The notes beneath the pieces were generated by a model. The model saw only the letters and a list, made by a program, of their open reading frames with translations, made no database searches and was not told the origin of the DNA. This document shows, piece by piece, positions 21,172 to 31,400 of a DNA stretch of 64,000 bases; the stretch's first letter is position 1; each line of letters starts with the position of its first letter. Made by a program: the position numbers and the translations under genes. This stretch comes from Bacteroidota bacterium (GTDB taxonomy: Bacteria; Bacteroidota; Bacteroidia; Chitinophagales; Chitinophagaceae), in the NCBI GenBank assembly GCA_016715505.1, contig JADJZY010000012.1, forward strand, positions 1 to 64,000. Direction: 5' to 3'.

Positions 21172-21920
21172 ATTCTTTTTTAAGCTTTTCTATTTTTAAT
21201 AATATGGGTTTAAATGCATTGTGCTTCAGGGTCTTTTCCAAAAGGGCAGTACCAATGGCGTATTTACTAAAACTACTTTCGCGGATACCGAATTTTTTAA
21301 GCACCTGAATGGTATGGCTGAACACATCTGTTTTACCTTGTTTGACCTCAATCACAGCAATCTCCGGAAGATGAATCGTTTCATGTTCGTTGGATAAACG
21401 GATGTCTAAATCAATGGTAATTCTTTCTGTAAATTCTTTATTGGTGAGGGTGATTCGCCTGAACTCATTGGTCATTTTTTTCAATGGGTTGGGCATTGAG
21501 TCTTTTATATCCAATCAGGGCATAATCTTCCTGAGGGATTTGTTCTGGTAATTGGGCAATGACTTTCCGTTGTTTGTCTGTACGTGTACCAAAAAGTTTT
21601 CGTTTGATTTCATACATCACCAAATGGCTTTCTACGTACTCCCTGCATCTGACTTTTACCCGGTTGATACAACCATTGTGATGATCTTTATAAAAACGAA
21701 AATCGGGGGTATCAAAATAGACTGTTTTATACGTGAAAAGCCGGGTATCGTCTATTTCCAGTACTTTTTGATTTTTTTGAATTTCATGCAAAACCTGTTC
21801 CAATTCCTGAATGGTAAGCATGTATTTCGTATCAATGCGGTTTTGGAGCTTTACGGCATCCAAATCCTGTAAACTGACCGATTCAAACGTATTTAATATT
21901 TGTTGTATTTGCTGCATCAA
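21146..21920 (-). CDS. VTC-domain polyphosphate-polymerase-like protein (frameshifted)
   Basis: A single VTC-domain protein of about 258 residues read in two frames (21465-21920 and 21146-21514). Frames join at the homopolymer 21475-21481 (seven A on the coding strand), where QPIEK continues into MTNEFRRITL if the run is six. The conserved tunnel residues are present: NRIDTKYMLT, VYFDTPDFRFYKDH, NRVKVRCREY, YEIKRKL, ERITIDLDIRL, LPEIAVIEVKQGK and FSKYAIG. Eukaryotic VTC4 makes polyphosphate from ATP; the activity of bacterial homologues is largely inferred. It starts one base after the upstream lipoprotein stop and overlaps the DUF4956 gene. Confidence 0.85.
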
Positions 21921-22307
21921 TTATAATCGGATGATAAAATCCGGCAGGGTGATTTCTTCTTTATTTTCTTTTACCACAATAGTCTGACTCATCGCTTCAA
22001 TATCATCCGGGCAGGTGATGCAATCGGAATATACCCAAATTTTATAAGTGCCTTTACGCAATTCTTCAATTTTATACGCGCCGTTAAAATCCGTATCCAC
22101 TTGCTCTAATATCCCGGCTTTGCCGTTAACCGATAAAAAAACATTGATGTTGCCAACATAACCTTGTGCCAAAGTATCTGTTTGTTCTTTATTCGTATCA
22201 TACACAAAAACCTTGCCCGTTACAGAGGCTTGACCGCCAAAGCCGGCTTCCTTTTTGCAGGACATTCCAGTTACGATCATCAGGCTTATTAACAAGTACT
22301 TATACAT
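21921..22307 (-). CDS. Small lipoprotein, carboxypeptidase-regulatory-like fold
   Basis: 128 residues. The signal and lipobox are MYKYLLISLMIVTGMSC (Cys17, then KKE). The remainder resembles one beta-sandwich of the carboxypeptidase-regulatory or SdrD-B type: SVTGKVFVYDTNKEQ, NINVFLSV, VDTDFNGAYKIEELRKGTY, then a CITCPDDIEAMSQTIVV ending. First gene of the VTC operon; probably an outer-membrane accessory. The family match is by pattern only. Confidence 0.72.
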   Translation of the reverse strand: MYKYLLISLMIVTGMSCKKEAGFGGQASVTGKVFVYDTNKEQTDTLAQGYVGNINVFLSVNGKAGILEQVDTDFNGAYKIEELRKGTYKIWVYSDCITCPDDIEAMSQTIVVKENKEEITLPDFIIRL

Positions 22308-22490
22308 GGATGTTCAATTTAAATCGCACTAATATAGGGCAATCTTAACATAAACATAATACGCTTGAAACATTTAGTAGACCAATGCCCAAATAAGTGG
22401 GATTAAGTGGCGTTTTGGGATATCAAGAACCTGAAAAATCGGATCGTTTGAGGAATGTCCAAAATCTTTGTCAAGCTTTATGATGCTTTC

Positions 22491-22498
22491 TATATTTG
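22491..22498 (+). promoter_or_regulatory. -7 promoter element (TATATTTG)
   Basis: Exact TAnnTTTG match just 4 bases before the ATG at 22503. Transcription should start at or next to the start codon, implying a leaderless mRNA. Confidence 0.6.
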
Positions 22499-22502
22499 CA
22501 GG

Positions 22503-23327
22503 ATGATTAAATTTTGCAGGATTTTGATTTTGGTCTTGTTTGTTGCAGCTTGTCAGGAAGAAACACCTCCGCCGGCTGCCCCAACTGAATCTACCGAAGC
22601 AAGTGCCCGGGTGCCGCTGATTCCGTATACCGTCAAGGCTTATCATGCCCATGATGTATTATCATTTACCGAAGGATTGACGTATTATCAAGATAAATTA
22701 TACGAAAGCACCGGTTCGCCCCAGGACATGCCCGAATTAAAATCGGTATTGGGTGAATTAGATCTCAAATCAGGAAAAATAAATGTTCGGGCAGAACTCG
22801 ATCGGAATAAATATTTTGGCGAAGGCATCACATTTTTTCAGAATAAAGTATATCAATTAACCTATCAAACCCAGACGGGATTTATTTATGATGCCAGCTC
22901 ATTTCGTCAGATAAAAACATTTAAATATCAAAATGCAGAGGGCTGGGGCATGACCACCGATTCGGTGAATCTGATCATGAGTGATGGCAGTAGTAATCTC
23001 ACCTATTGGAATCCCGAAAATCTGCAAGTGGTCAAAACACTGGCCGTTACCGAAAATGGGAGTTTGTTGAGCCGTTTGAATGAACTGGAATTTATTCGCG
23101 GCTATATTTATGCCAATGTGTGGACAACCCACGAAGTGGTAAAAATTGACCCGTCTACAGGAAAAGTGGTTGGGAAATTTGATTTTAATTCCATCGATGC
23201 CGAAGTACATGCAAAATATCCGCAAGCTCTTGAAATGAATGGGTTGGCGTACAACCCCACGACCAACAGATTGATGGTGACCGGTAAGCTTTGGCCCACC
23301 GTTTATGAAATTGAAGCCGGATTCTAG
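22503..23327 (+). CDS. Glutaminyl-peptide cyclotransferase (lipoprotein)
   Basis: 274 residues from ATG 22503; an in-frame extension to 22455 is rejected because the promoter element lies between. The lipobox is in ILVLFVAAC (Cys at about residue 16). The rest is the bacterial/plant-type five-bladed propeller glutamine cyclotransferase: HDVLSFTEGLTYYQDKLYES, YFGEGITFFQNKVYQLTY, EGWGMTTDSVNLIMSDGS, LNELEFIRGYIYANVW and EMNGLAYNPTTNRLMVTGKL. It forms N-terminal pyroglutamate on exported proteins. In Bacteroidota many exported proteins start with Gln after cleavage, consistent with the XAQ signal ends in this window. Confidence 0.93.
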   Translation: MIKFCRILILVLFVAACQEETPPPAAPTESTEASARVPLIPYTVKAYHAHDVLSFTEGLTYYQDKLYESTGSPQDMPELKSVLGELDLKSGKINVRAELDRNKYFGEGITFFQNKVYQLTYQTQTGFIYDASSFRQIKTFKYQNAEGWGMTTDSVNLIMSDGSSNLTYWNPENLQVVKTLAVTENGSLLSRLNELEFIRGYIYANVWTTHEVVKIDPSTGKVVGKFDFNSIDAEVHAKYPQALEMNGLAYNPTTNRLMVTGKLWPTVYEIEAGF

Positions 23328-23350
23328 AGAAAATATTTTGATATAGAAAC

Positions 23351-23383
23351 AAAAAAGACCGCAAGTTTATCGCGGTCTTTTTT
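23351..23383. terminator. Bidirectional rho-independent terminator
   Basis: A 12-bp stem (AAAAAAGACCGC at 23351-23362 with GCGGTCTTTTTT at 23372-23383) lies between convergent genes and serves both strands. Confidence 0.88.
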
Positions 23384-23399
23384 ACTTAATCGATTGGAA

Positions 23400-23948
23400 T
23401 TAATTCAATGGTTTTACGACAAATTTACATTTTAAAGTGGCCTTTAAAGGCACATCATGTGTGATAGCCGTATTGGTGGTCAAACTTAAATTGACATTAA
23501 ACTTATTTGATTTTAAATACGGGGCGATGTCCACACCTTTCAAATCCATCACCATTTGGGTTGGACTTACTTGTGAAGCGTCATCGCTGGCTACTTCCAA
23601 TACGCTTTGTCCATCTGCACTCAGGCTGGCAGTTGCAGCGTCAATGATATCAAAAGTATAAGGCGTTGGATTGGTATCTTCAATATCCACTGTTAAAGAT
23701 TCCAGTTTGGCACTTTCAATTTTGTTGATGTCGAAATTATTGTTGGAAGCAAGCGTTTCCAAATCAGACATAATTTCTTTGCTGATTGTAAATGTTCCGG
23801 CGCTTTGCGGAGCCTGGATCAATAATTGAACACTCTGATAATCTTTATCCAAGGTAATGGATAGTAATTTCTTACAGGCATTCAGGGAAAATAATAATCC
23901 GGTGGCCAAAACGAGGCTCAGGGAAATGCGGGTGATTTGTTTTTTCAT
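23400..23948 (-). CDS. Lipoprotein of unknown function
   Basis: 182 residues from the ATG at 23948; a longer in-frame start at 24008 would run through the promoter. The signal is MKKQITRISLSLVLATGLLF with lipobox SLNAC followed by KK. The body looks like a beta-rich domain: QSVQLLIQAPQSAGTFTISK, LESLTVDIEDTNPTPYTFD and FNVNLSLTTNTAITHDVPLK. No named family recognised. It shares a terminator with the convergent cyclotransferase gene. Confidence 0.75.
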   Translation of the reverse strand: MKKQITRISLSLVLATGLLFSLNACKKLLSITLDKDYQSVQLLIQAPQSAGTFTISKEIMSDLETLASNNNFDINKIESAKLESLTVDIEDTNPTPYTFDIIDAATASLSADGQSVLEVASDDASQVSPTQMVMDLKGVDIAPYLKSNKFNVNLSLTTNTAITHDVPLKATLKCKFVVKPLN

Positions 23949-23965
23949 GGTATGGTTGTTTTTTG

Positions 23966-23973
23966 CAAAAGTA
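23966..23973 (-). promoter_or_regulatory. -7 promoter element (TACTTTTG)
   Basis: Exact TAnnTTTG match on the minus strand, 17 bases before the ATG at 23948. Confidence 0.6.
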
Positions 23974-24060
23974 AAATAAATCCGAATAGGAATACAGAAT
24001 TTATGCATTGGTATTATAATTTCAAGCAGAAAATATGATTCAATTGGACTAAAATGACAT

Positions 24061-24325
24061 ACTCACCCTGCGCTAGCAATTGGTGGTTTAATACACTGGT
24101 GTTAGCTATTCCGTCTTCGAAGAGTCACTCGCTTGCCCTGTTCGACATTTGAAATGTCGTACTGTTATCGACGGTTTTGTAAACCGTATAGGCATCTCAT
24201 ATTCCTTCCTCGCAAAGTCTCGACCAGACATTTGCTCAATAATTTGTCAACTACCAAAGTCTCAATCTGCGGAGCGATTAGTAACTTAGCAGTATAAATC
24301 AACATAAATGATAGATATAGTAAAC
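24061..24325. repeat. Intergenic palindrome cluster
   Basis: The gene-free stretch holds two close perfect palindromes: CGACATTTGAAATGTCG at 24143-24159 and ACGGTTTTGTAAACCGT at 24171-24187. They resemble dispersed intergenic palindromes I recall in Bacteroidota genomes, but copy number cannot be tested here. No gene was seen. Confidence 0.45.
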
Positions 24326-24328
24326 GCA

Positions 24329-24359
24329 CAGTCCCGAAGCGGAGAATTTGCGAGGACTG
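24329..24359. repeat. CAGTCCCGAAGCGGAGA repeat, copy 1
   Basis: Starts with a 17-base sequence identical to 25172-25188 and ends GCGAGGACTG, so CAGTCC and GGACTG form an inverted pair. With copy 2 it brackets the AT-rich orphan gene. Confidence 0.7.
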
Positions 24360-24429
24360 AATTTAACATCGGGTATAATTCCATACCTATTTTTTCGTAT
24401 GTTGAATTTATTAAATAATGATTTGAACG

Positions 24430-25016
24430 ATGAAAAAATAAGATTTATTTTTATAACTATATTTATTCCAGCAATTCAGGCTTTCGGTTGTGCAAAGAAT
24501 TTAAGTTTGAGATTTGATAAAATTATGTCTCAGACAATGATTTGGAATGATCTTTTGCATGGAGTGAATGAAACAAATTCAAACACTAAATCTGGATTCG
24601 ATTCATGGATCTATGTTGTGCACATATATAGTTTGGATACAAATGTTTGCAAACTTAGTTTTATTTGCACTCAGAACTTTTCTGTAAGAGAAGAATCAAT
24701 TAAATCTATAAAAGGCTTTAAAGAATTAAAAGGAAATTTAGTTTTATTTACATTTGATGACGATAAATTAGAGGAATTATGGAAAAGAATCTACACATAT
24801 AGTCCTGTCACAGATTTAAACTACAATTTATATAAAATCAATGTGTCTACAATTTCAAGTTATATCGTCCATTACATATTTGTAGATATTAGTTCCAGTA
24901 AAGTAAAATCGGAACGGTACTTTGATATAGAAGATATACCGAGAGAATTATTGTATCTTCTACCTTACAAAAAAGAATATATGGATCTTCTTGTAGAGAA
25001 ATATTTACACTATTAA
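24430..25016 (+). CDS. AT-rich orphan, probable lipoprotein or secreted protein (frameshifted start)
   Basis: The open frame runs to 25016. An ATG at 24430 is followed by six A (24433-24438); a seventh A would give MKKIRFIFITIFIPAIQAFG followed by Cys, a good export signal with lipobox-like AFGC. As sequenced, the frame opens instead at 24348 or 24402 with no sensible signal. The mature part (about 175 residues) has segments SGFDSWIYVVHIYSLDTN and YIVHYIFVDISSSKV and matches no family I know. Base composition is clearly more AT-rich than its neighbours, and CAGTCC repeats lie on both sides, which suggests acquisition as a cassette. Confidence 0.5.
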
Positions 25017-25171
25017 TCATATCAATAATTTTACAATCTAGTTGTTTGGAATTTATCATAGAATGCGAGGACAAATGATTAATTTAGAACTTGGTACTAG
25101 AATCAGTGCCCATATTAAAATCTTCATCATCCGTGATTCAGACAATAAGCACAAGCAAAATTCCAATATCG

Positions 25172-25200
25172 CAGTCCCGAAGCGGAGACCATGCGAGGAC
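25172..25200. repeat. CAGTCCCGAAGCGGAGA repeat, copy 2
   Basis: Same 17-base core as copy 1 at 24329-24345, again followed by TGCGAGGAC. A further TGCGAGGAC lies near 25064-25072. Confidence 0.7.
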
Positions 25201-25234
25201 ACAAGATAGAACGACAACAACATAAATTGTTTAT

Positions 25235-25681
25235 ATGAACGGAAAGTTTAATGTTCGCGTATATGGATTATGGATCAATGAACAACAGGAGATTTTACTC
25301 AGTGATGAACGTTTGGGAGATTTTCGTTTTACCAAATTTCCGGGCGGAGGACTCGAATATGGTGAAGGGCTACATGAGGGCCTGAAACGCGAATGGCTTG
25401 AAGAATTGGGTGTTGAAATAGAGATCATTGATCATTTTTATACCACTGATTTTTTTCAAGCTTCGGCATTCCATACCGAAACTCAAATCATCAGCATTTA
25501 TTATCTGGTACGCCCGCTCAAGTTGCCCGAGGTCGATTTTTCCGACACCCCTTTCGATTTTAAAACGGAGGAATATCAGGAGGAGGTTTTTAGATGGATA
25601 TCGCTGGAATATTTGCAGCCCGAAGATGTAAGTCTCCCCATCGATCGTGTGGTGATTCAGGAAATTATGAAAATGGCATAA
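25235..25681 (+). CDS. NUDIX hydrolase
   Basis: 148 residues. The Nudix box is perfect: G-x5-E-x7-REUxEExGU is seen as GGLEYGE, GLHEGLK, REWLEELGV (residues about 41-63), preceded by FTKFPGG. It hydrolyses a nucleoside diphosphate linked to another group; the substrate is not readable. The C-terminal half has the usual strands YYLVRPLKLPEVDF and EEVFRWISLEYLQPEDV. Monocistronic, just downstream of a dispersed repeat. Confidence 0.92.
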   Translation: MNGKFNVRVYGLWINEQQEILLSDERLGDFRFTKFPGGGLEYGEGLHEGLKREWLEELGVEIEIIDHFYTTDFFQASAFHTETQIISIYYLVRPLKLPEVDFSDTPFDFKTEEYQEEVFRWISLEYLQPEDVSLPIDRVVIQEIMKMA

Positions 25682-25745
25682 ACTCCGCTGGAATTTTCTG
25701 ACAAACTCATGATATTTTGTTCATTTCAATGAACATTGGATTTGG

Positions 25746-25753
25746 TATATTTG
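25746..25753 (+). promoter_or_regulatory. -7 promoter element (TATATTTG)
   Basis: Exact TAnnTTTG match 12 bases before the ATG at 25766, deciding that start over 25736. Confidence 0.6.
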
Positions 25754-25765
25754 CCGTGTTTCGAG

Positions 25766-28405
25766 ATGAGAAAATTATTGCTATTGGCAGGCTTTATCTA
25801 TGCCCTTGTACCCCGCTTGGTGCATGCACAATGTGCTACGCCCATTACGTCATTTCCATATACTGAAGGCTTCGAATCCGGGCCTGCGAATTGGTTCAGT
25901 GGTGGAATAAACGATGATTGGGCATGGGGGAGTCCTAATAAATCGCTGATTCAAAGTGCCGGGGGCGGAAGCTCTTGCTGGGTTACCGGTGGTCTCAATG
26001 GATCTTTTTACAGTTTTGGTCAGCGTTCCTGGGTCCAAAGTCCTTGTTTCGATTTTTCACTGGTTAATTATCCTTTTGTCAGTTTTAAAATTTGGTGGGA
26101 GAGTGAAAATATTTACGATGGCACCACTTTTCAGTATTCGATCGACAATGGCATAACCTGGCTCAATGTTGGCACAGATTCTGATCCGGTGAACTGTTTG
26201 AACGAAAATTGGTTCAACCAAAATAACATCACCGCACTGACCAATTTGGCGAGTCCGAAGCATGGCTGGGCTGGAACCATGTTGCCCACTTCAGGTTCAT
26301 GTAACGGTGGAAATGGTATTTCCTCCTGGGTGACCGCAAAACATTGTATGACCAATTTAGCAGGTCAACCTCAGGTAATTTTTCGTTTTGCGTTTGGCAG
26401 TGGAACAATTTGTAATGCTTTTGATGGTTTTGCTTTTGATGATGTGTACATCGGAGAGGCACCACCGAATCAAACCGACTTTTCATATAACTGCACTACA
26501 AATTCTTTGGAATATCAATTTCAGGCAATCGGTGCGCTTTGCCCGGATACCTATAGCTGGAATTTTGGTGACCCTGCATCCGGTGTCAATAATACCAGCA
26601 ATATTCCCAATCCGGTTCATCAGTTTAGTGCGCCCGGTTCTTATACCGTTTCTCTCAATGAAACCGGTCCTTGCAATGCACCCGGTGGAGCCATTAAATT
26701 GGTTGTAACCATTGGTGCCACTACAAGTATCACGGCGGTTAGTTGCAATAATCCGAATAGTGGTGCCATCAATGTAAGCGCACAAAATGCAAGCGGATTG
26801 GTAAACTATGTTTTGCAACCCGGTAATCAAACAAACAATACGGGTATTTTTAATGGTTTAGGAACTGGCAATTATACGACCACTGTTACCGATGCCATTG
26901 GCTGTTCCTATAGCACGGTATTGAATTTAGCCAATCCGGGTCAACTTTCATTCAATACGTTGAACATCACACCTATAACTTGTCATAACTTACAAAATGG
27001 TACAATTGCTGCAAGCGTTTCTGGAGGAAGTGGGGTAGTTACTTATTCCATGTCGCCTGGTGGACAAATTAATTCCAATGGAGTTTTTGTTGCTTTAGGG
27101 GCAGGAATATACACGATTACTGCTGTGGATGCCGGACAATGTTCGATCAGTACAGTCGTGAATTTGAGCGCACCATTGCCTGTGCAGTTTAGTAATTTTG
27201 TGCTGAACAATATCAGTTGTAATGGTTCCGGCGATGGTGGTGCGAGCATGCAAGCCTCGGGTGGTACAGGCGTTTATACTTATACCCTGAATCCTGGCGC
27301 AACAGTTAATTCCAGTGGAAATTTTAACGGATTAAATGCAGGGGTATATACCGTTGTCGTGAGCGATGGGAATAATTGTAGCTTTAATACGTCTTTTACT
27401 TTATCGGAGCCTCCGGCACTGGTCATAGATCAGGTCAATATCATTCAACCGGAATGTAATCCGAATAATACCGGAGTCATCAATGTAACTGCACAAGGGG
27501 GAAGTGGAAATTTAACTTATTCAATCGGAGCTGCATTTTCGGCAAATAATATTTTTGGTAACCTCACTTCGGATACCTACACCATAACAGTGAAAGATGC
27601 GAATGGTTGTACTCAATCCACCATTGCAATATTAAAAAGTCCGAATGCACCAACCATTAATCAAATTAGTTATAATGATATCCCTTGTTATGGAGGTGTC
27701 AGTGGGGCCATTCAAATTCAGGCGAGTGGGATTGTTTCCGTAGTTGATTATCAGGTTCAACCGGGTAATCTGAATCAAGCTTCTTCTTTATTTCCCGGCC
27801 AGGGTGTTGGTTCTTATACGGTGACTATTACCGATGCCAATTTATGCACCGCAACCAGTATTTTTCAAATCACCCAACCTCAGCCCATCGTTTTTACTGA
27901 AACCAATTTTATCCCTGATAGTTGTGGGAGTAATTTTATCGGCACTTTGCGATGTCAGGCAAATGGTGGTACAGGGAATATTTTATACCGGGTTGAACCA
28001 TTGAATCAAAATAATTCCACAGGAATTTTTCAACTGAATGAGTCAGGGGTTTATAGGATTACGGCAACGGATGTCAATGGATGCCAAACCAATAGTACGA
28101 TTGAAGTCAAAGAAAGAATCTGTTGTGATCAGGTATTTGTCCCGAATGCTTTTTCACCCAATGGGGATGGTTTAAATGACGAATTAAAAGTCCTGAACCT
28201 TTCCGGCGTTGAGTTTAAGGAAATGATGGTTTACAACAAATGGGGAAATCAGGTATTTCTGACACAAAATGCAGAATTTGGATGGAATGGTAATTACAAG
28301 GGTAGTCAGGCCGAAACAGGTACCTACTTTTATTTGGTAAGGTATAAATGTCGCGGAACAGGGCAAATTTATACCTTGAAGGGGGATTGCATTTTGCTGA
28401 GATAG
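25766..28405 (+). CDS. SprB-repeat adhesin 2 with PKD-like domain and CHU_C tail
   Basis: 879 residues from ATG 25766. The signal peptide is MRKLLLLAGFIYALVPRLVH followed by AQ. Residues about 23-240 form a MAM/lectin-like beta domain (FPYTEGFESGPANWF, FKIWWESENIYDG, FDGFAFDDVYIGEAPP). A PKD-like domain follows (SYTVSLNETGPCN), then six SprB-type units, of which the fourth is the C-x-P-x subtype (PECNPNNTG). It ends in a CHU_C domain: CCDQVFVPNAFSPNGDGLND, YNKWGNQVF. A T9SS type B substrate at the surface. No frameshift in this copy. Confidence 0.93.
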   Translation: MRKLLLLAGFIYALVPRLVHAQCATPITSFPYTEGFESGPANWFSGGINDDWAWGSPNKSLIQSAGGGSSCWVTGGLNGSFYSFGQRSWVQSPCFDFSLVNYPFVSFKIWWESENIYDGTTFQYSIDNGITWLNVGTDSDPVNCLNENWFNQNNITALTNLASPKHGWAGTMLPTSGSCNGGNGISSWVTAKHCMTNLAGQPQVIFRFAFGSGTICNAFDGFAFDDVYIGEAPPNQTDFSYNCTTNSLEYQFQAIGALCPDTYSWNFGDPASGVNNTSNIPNPVHQFSAPGSYTVSLNETGPCNAPGGAIKLVVTIGATTSITAVSCNNPNSGAINVSAQNASGLVNYVLQPGNQTNNTGIFNGLGTGNYTTTVTDAIGCSYSTVLNLANPGQLSFNTLNITPITCHNLQNGTIAASVSGGSGVVTYSMSPGGQINSNGVFVALGAGIYTITAVDAGQCSISTVVNLSAPLPVQFSNFVLNNISCNGSGDGGASMQASGGTGVYTYTLNPGATVNSSGNFNGLNAGVYTVVVSDGNNCSFNTSFTLSEPPALVIDQVNIIQPECNPNNTGVINVTAQGGSGNLTYSIGAAFSANNIFGNLTSDTYTITVKDANGCTQSTIAILKSPNAPTINQISYNDIPCYGGVSGAIQIQASGIVSVVDYQVQPGNLNQASSLFPGQGVGSYTVTITDANLCTATSIFQITQPQPIVFTETNFIPDSCGSNFIGTLRCQANGGTGNILYRVEPLNQNNSTGIFQLNESGVYRITATDVNGCQTNSTIEVKERICCDQVFVPNAFSPNGDGLNDELKVLNLSGVEFKEMMVYNKWGNQVFLTQNAEFGWNGNYKGSQAETGTYFYLVRYKCRGTGQIYTLKGDCILLR
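26728..28095 (+). repeat. Six SprB-type repeats in adhesin 2
   Basis: Units counted by TDAIGCS, VDAGQCS, SDGNNCS, KDANGCT, TDANLCT and TDVNGCQ ends; about 230 bp each. The C-x-P subtype Cys codon of unit 4 is at 27455. Confidence 0.85.
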
Positions 28406-28441
28406 TCAGTGCGTGGCAGGCAGAATATCAGCCTGATTAGC

Positions 28442-28449
28442 TATATTTG
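28442..28449 (+). promoter_or_regulatory. -7 promoter element (TATATTTG)
   Basis: Exact TAnnTTTG match 18 bases before the ATG at 28468 of adhesin 3, supporting that ATG although it is out of frame as sequenced. Confidence 0.6.
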
Positions 28450-28467
28450 AGGAAATATTTCAGGCTT

Positions 28468-31400
28468 ATGAAGTCATTTCTATCCTACGTTCTCTTTATT
28501 GCAGCTTTTTTTCATCGGCATCTACATTTGCCCAGTTGAACATTGTACCCAATCAAACCGCCAATCAATTGGTTGACCGATTGGTTGGGTCAGGGGTTGT
28601 ATATTCAAATCCTGTGCTTACTTGTGGTTCGGATGCGAGTGGTAAGTTCGAAAATGGACTCACAACCAGCATTTCTATGGATTCGGGCATTGTACTCACC
28701 ACCGGTACCTGCAATACCACCTATCTTTTCGGGTCACCTCTTGACATTGGGGTCAATATTTCAGCGGCTTATTTTGCGAGTACCGATAATTTCTTTACCA
28801 CTACGGATCCCAATTTGAGTGCCGCTGCTACCGGAACAACCTATGATATGTGCAAACTGGAATTCGATTTTGTGCCGATTGGAGATACCATTGAATTTAA
28901 TTATCGTTTTGGGTCTGAGGAATATACCACCTATTCATGCAGCAATTTTAATGATATTTTTGCCTTCTTCATTTCCGGGCCAGGATATGCAGTCCCTACC
29001 AATGTGGCCTTAATTCCAGGAACGAGTTGTCCGGTTTCTATTAATACGATTAATTACAAAACCAATAATCCTTGCGGGAATGTGCAAGCACCATGTGCAC
29101 CGCCGTTTAACGCATTGTATGTAGATAATGTTTTAAGTCCTACTATTTCGTATGATGGACTGACCGTCAAATTAAAAGCACAAGCTCCGGTAACACCTTG
29201 CTCAACCTATCATATGAAGTTTGCGATAGCGGATGTTTTTGATGGTATTCTGGATTCAGGGGTATTTCTGGAAGCGGGTTCATTTGTATCTGAAGCTGCC
29301 ACGGTGAGCGCTATTTCTTCAACCAATAATCTTGGCGGGTCTACGCCTTTTACAATTGAAGGGTGCCAATCTTCAGTGATTACAATTAAAAGACCAAACC
29401 CAAAACCGACCCCACAACTTGTTGCACTTACGTATAGTGGAACAGCAACACCGGGTATTGATTATACCGGCTTTCCGGCCACCGTTACAATTCCTGCCAA
29501 TGATACTGTAGTTAGTTTTACCATCACAGCGCTTACCGATGCTTTGGCCGAGGGTTTGGAAACCATCGATATTCAGGTTTTTGGTTCAGCTTGTAATACA
29601 ACAGCAACTGATCAGCGCACCATCGAAATTTATGATATTCCGGGTTTTAATGTGACCGATAATTTTTCAGTTTGTCAGGGTCAAAGTGCGACATTAAGTG
29701 CTATTTCTAATCCTTCGAATTCATTTCTCACCTTCACATGGTCGGGAGGCACTATTCCGGCAAGTGGCTCAAATGTATCGGTTAGCCCGGGCACCACAAC
29801 CACTTACACGGTATCTGCCTCTTATCCGGGTTGCAGTAATCAGGATTCATTGATTACAGTAGCGGTTGAACCCACTCCAACCATCAGTCTGAGTCCACAG
29901 GATATTACTTGTTTGAATCCTGCTGGTTCAATCACGGCCACCGGCACTGCAGGTTCTGCATTTACTTTTACTTTATCGCCCGGAGGCAGTGTTTTGAGCG
30001 GAAGTCCATCCACCTTCACAGGGCTTGGTGGTGGAACATACAGTGTTACCATTTCATCCGTTGCAGGATGTTCGAATTCAGCAACAACAACGATCAATAC
30101 CACTGCAGGCTTAAATTGGAACAATACCACTTTCGTCAATAATGTTTGTAACGGTGGTGCAATAGGTAGTATTAATGCAACGGTTTTCGGTGGGACTGCA
30201 CCCATCAGTTATACATTGACCCCGGGTACAATTACCAATAATACCGGTTTGTTTAATGGATTGCCTGCTGCAACTTACACGATTCAGGCTGTTGACTTTA
30301 TTGGTTGTTCAGCTACAACCATTATCACCATCAATGAGCCTTCAGCTTTGACGTGGAATACGGTTACCACCAATCCGGTGTTGTGTAATGGTCAAAGTAA
30401 TGGAAGTATCTCAGTCGCTGCTTCCGGTGGTTCCGGGGGATATAATTATACCTTGAATCCGGGAAGTGTGAATAATAGCAATGGGCAATTCAATAATTTG
30501 AATGCCGGATCTTATACGATTCAGGTGAGCGATGCCAATGCATGCTCAAATGTAACGGTAGTCAACATCTCAGAACCTACCTTACTCAACTGGTCTGCCT
30601 GGTCTTCTTCAAATGTGACTTGTAACGGATATGCCGATGCCTCAATCAGCGCAACTGCAATAGGCGGTCAGGGTAACTTGAATTACACTTTACAGCCGGG
30701 AAATATTCAAAATTCTACAGGTGTTTACAACGGACTGAATGCCGGTATTTATACCATAACAGCCACTGACCAAAATGCATGTTCTATTTCATCAGTCACA
30801 ACTTTAACTGAACCGAATGCATTGAATTTTACTTCTGTACAGAACACAATTCCATCTTGTGTGCCGGGTAATGACGCCTCAATCATTGTGAGCGCCAGTG
30901 GTGGAACGCCGAATTATTCTTATTCTATCGGTTCTGGAAATCAAGGAAATGGAAATTTTTTAAATCTGGCTGCGGGCAATTATATAGTTGTGGTCAGCGA
31001 TAATAATGCATGTAGTATCAGTACCTCCGTCAATATTGCATCACCTCCAAATGTGAGCTGGTCAAATGTGACGTTAACAAATACGAATTGTTTTGGAGTA
31101 GCAAATGGTCAAATTTCAGCACTTGCGACAACCGCTAATCCAGTATTAAACTATACATTGAACCCGGGCAATTTATCAGGTTCCGGTAATTTTACATTGC
31201 TGGCTGCAAATACTTATACCTTAACCGCGACAGACGCCATTGGTTGCAGCATAAGTAGCTTAGTACAAATTAATCAACCAACCCAGATATTGTTTAACGG
31301 GGTAGTATCCAATCCGGCTTTATGTCAGGGTAGTAATACAGGTAGTATCAGCTTGTCGGCTAGTGGTGGTTCCGGTACATTGAGTTATACTTTATTGCCT

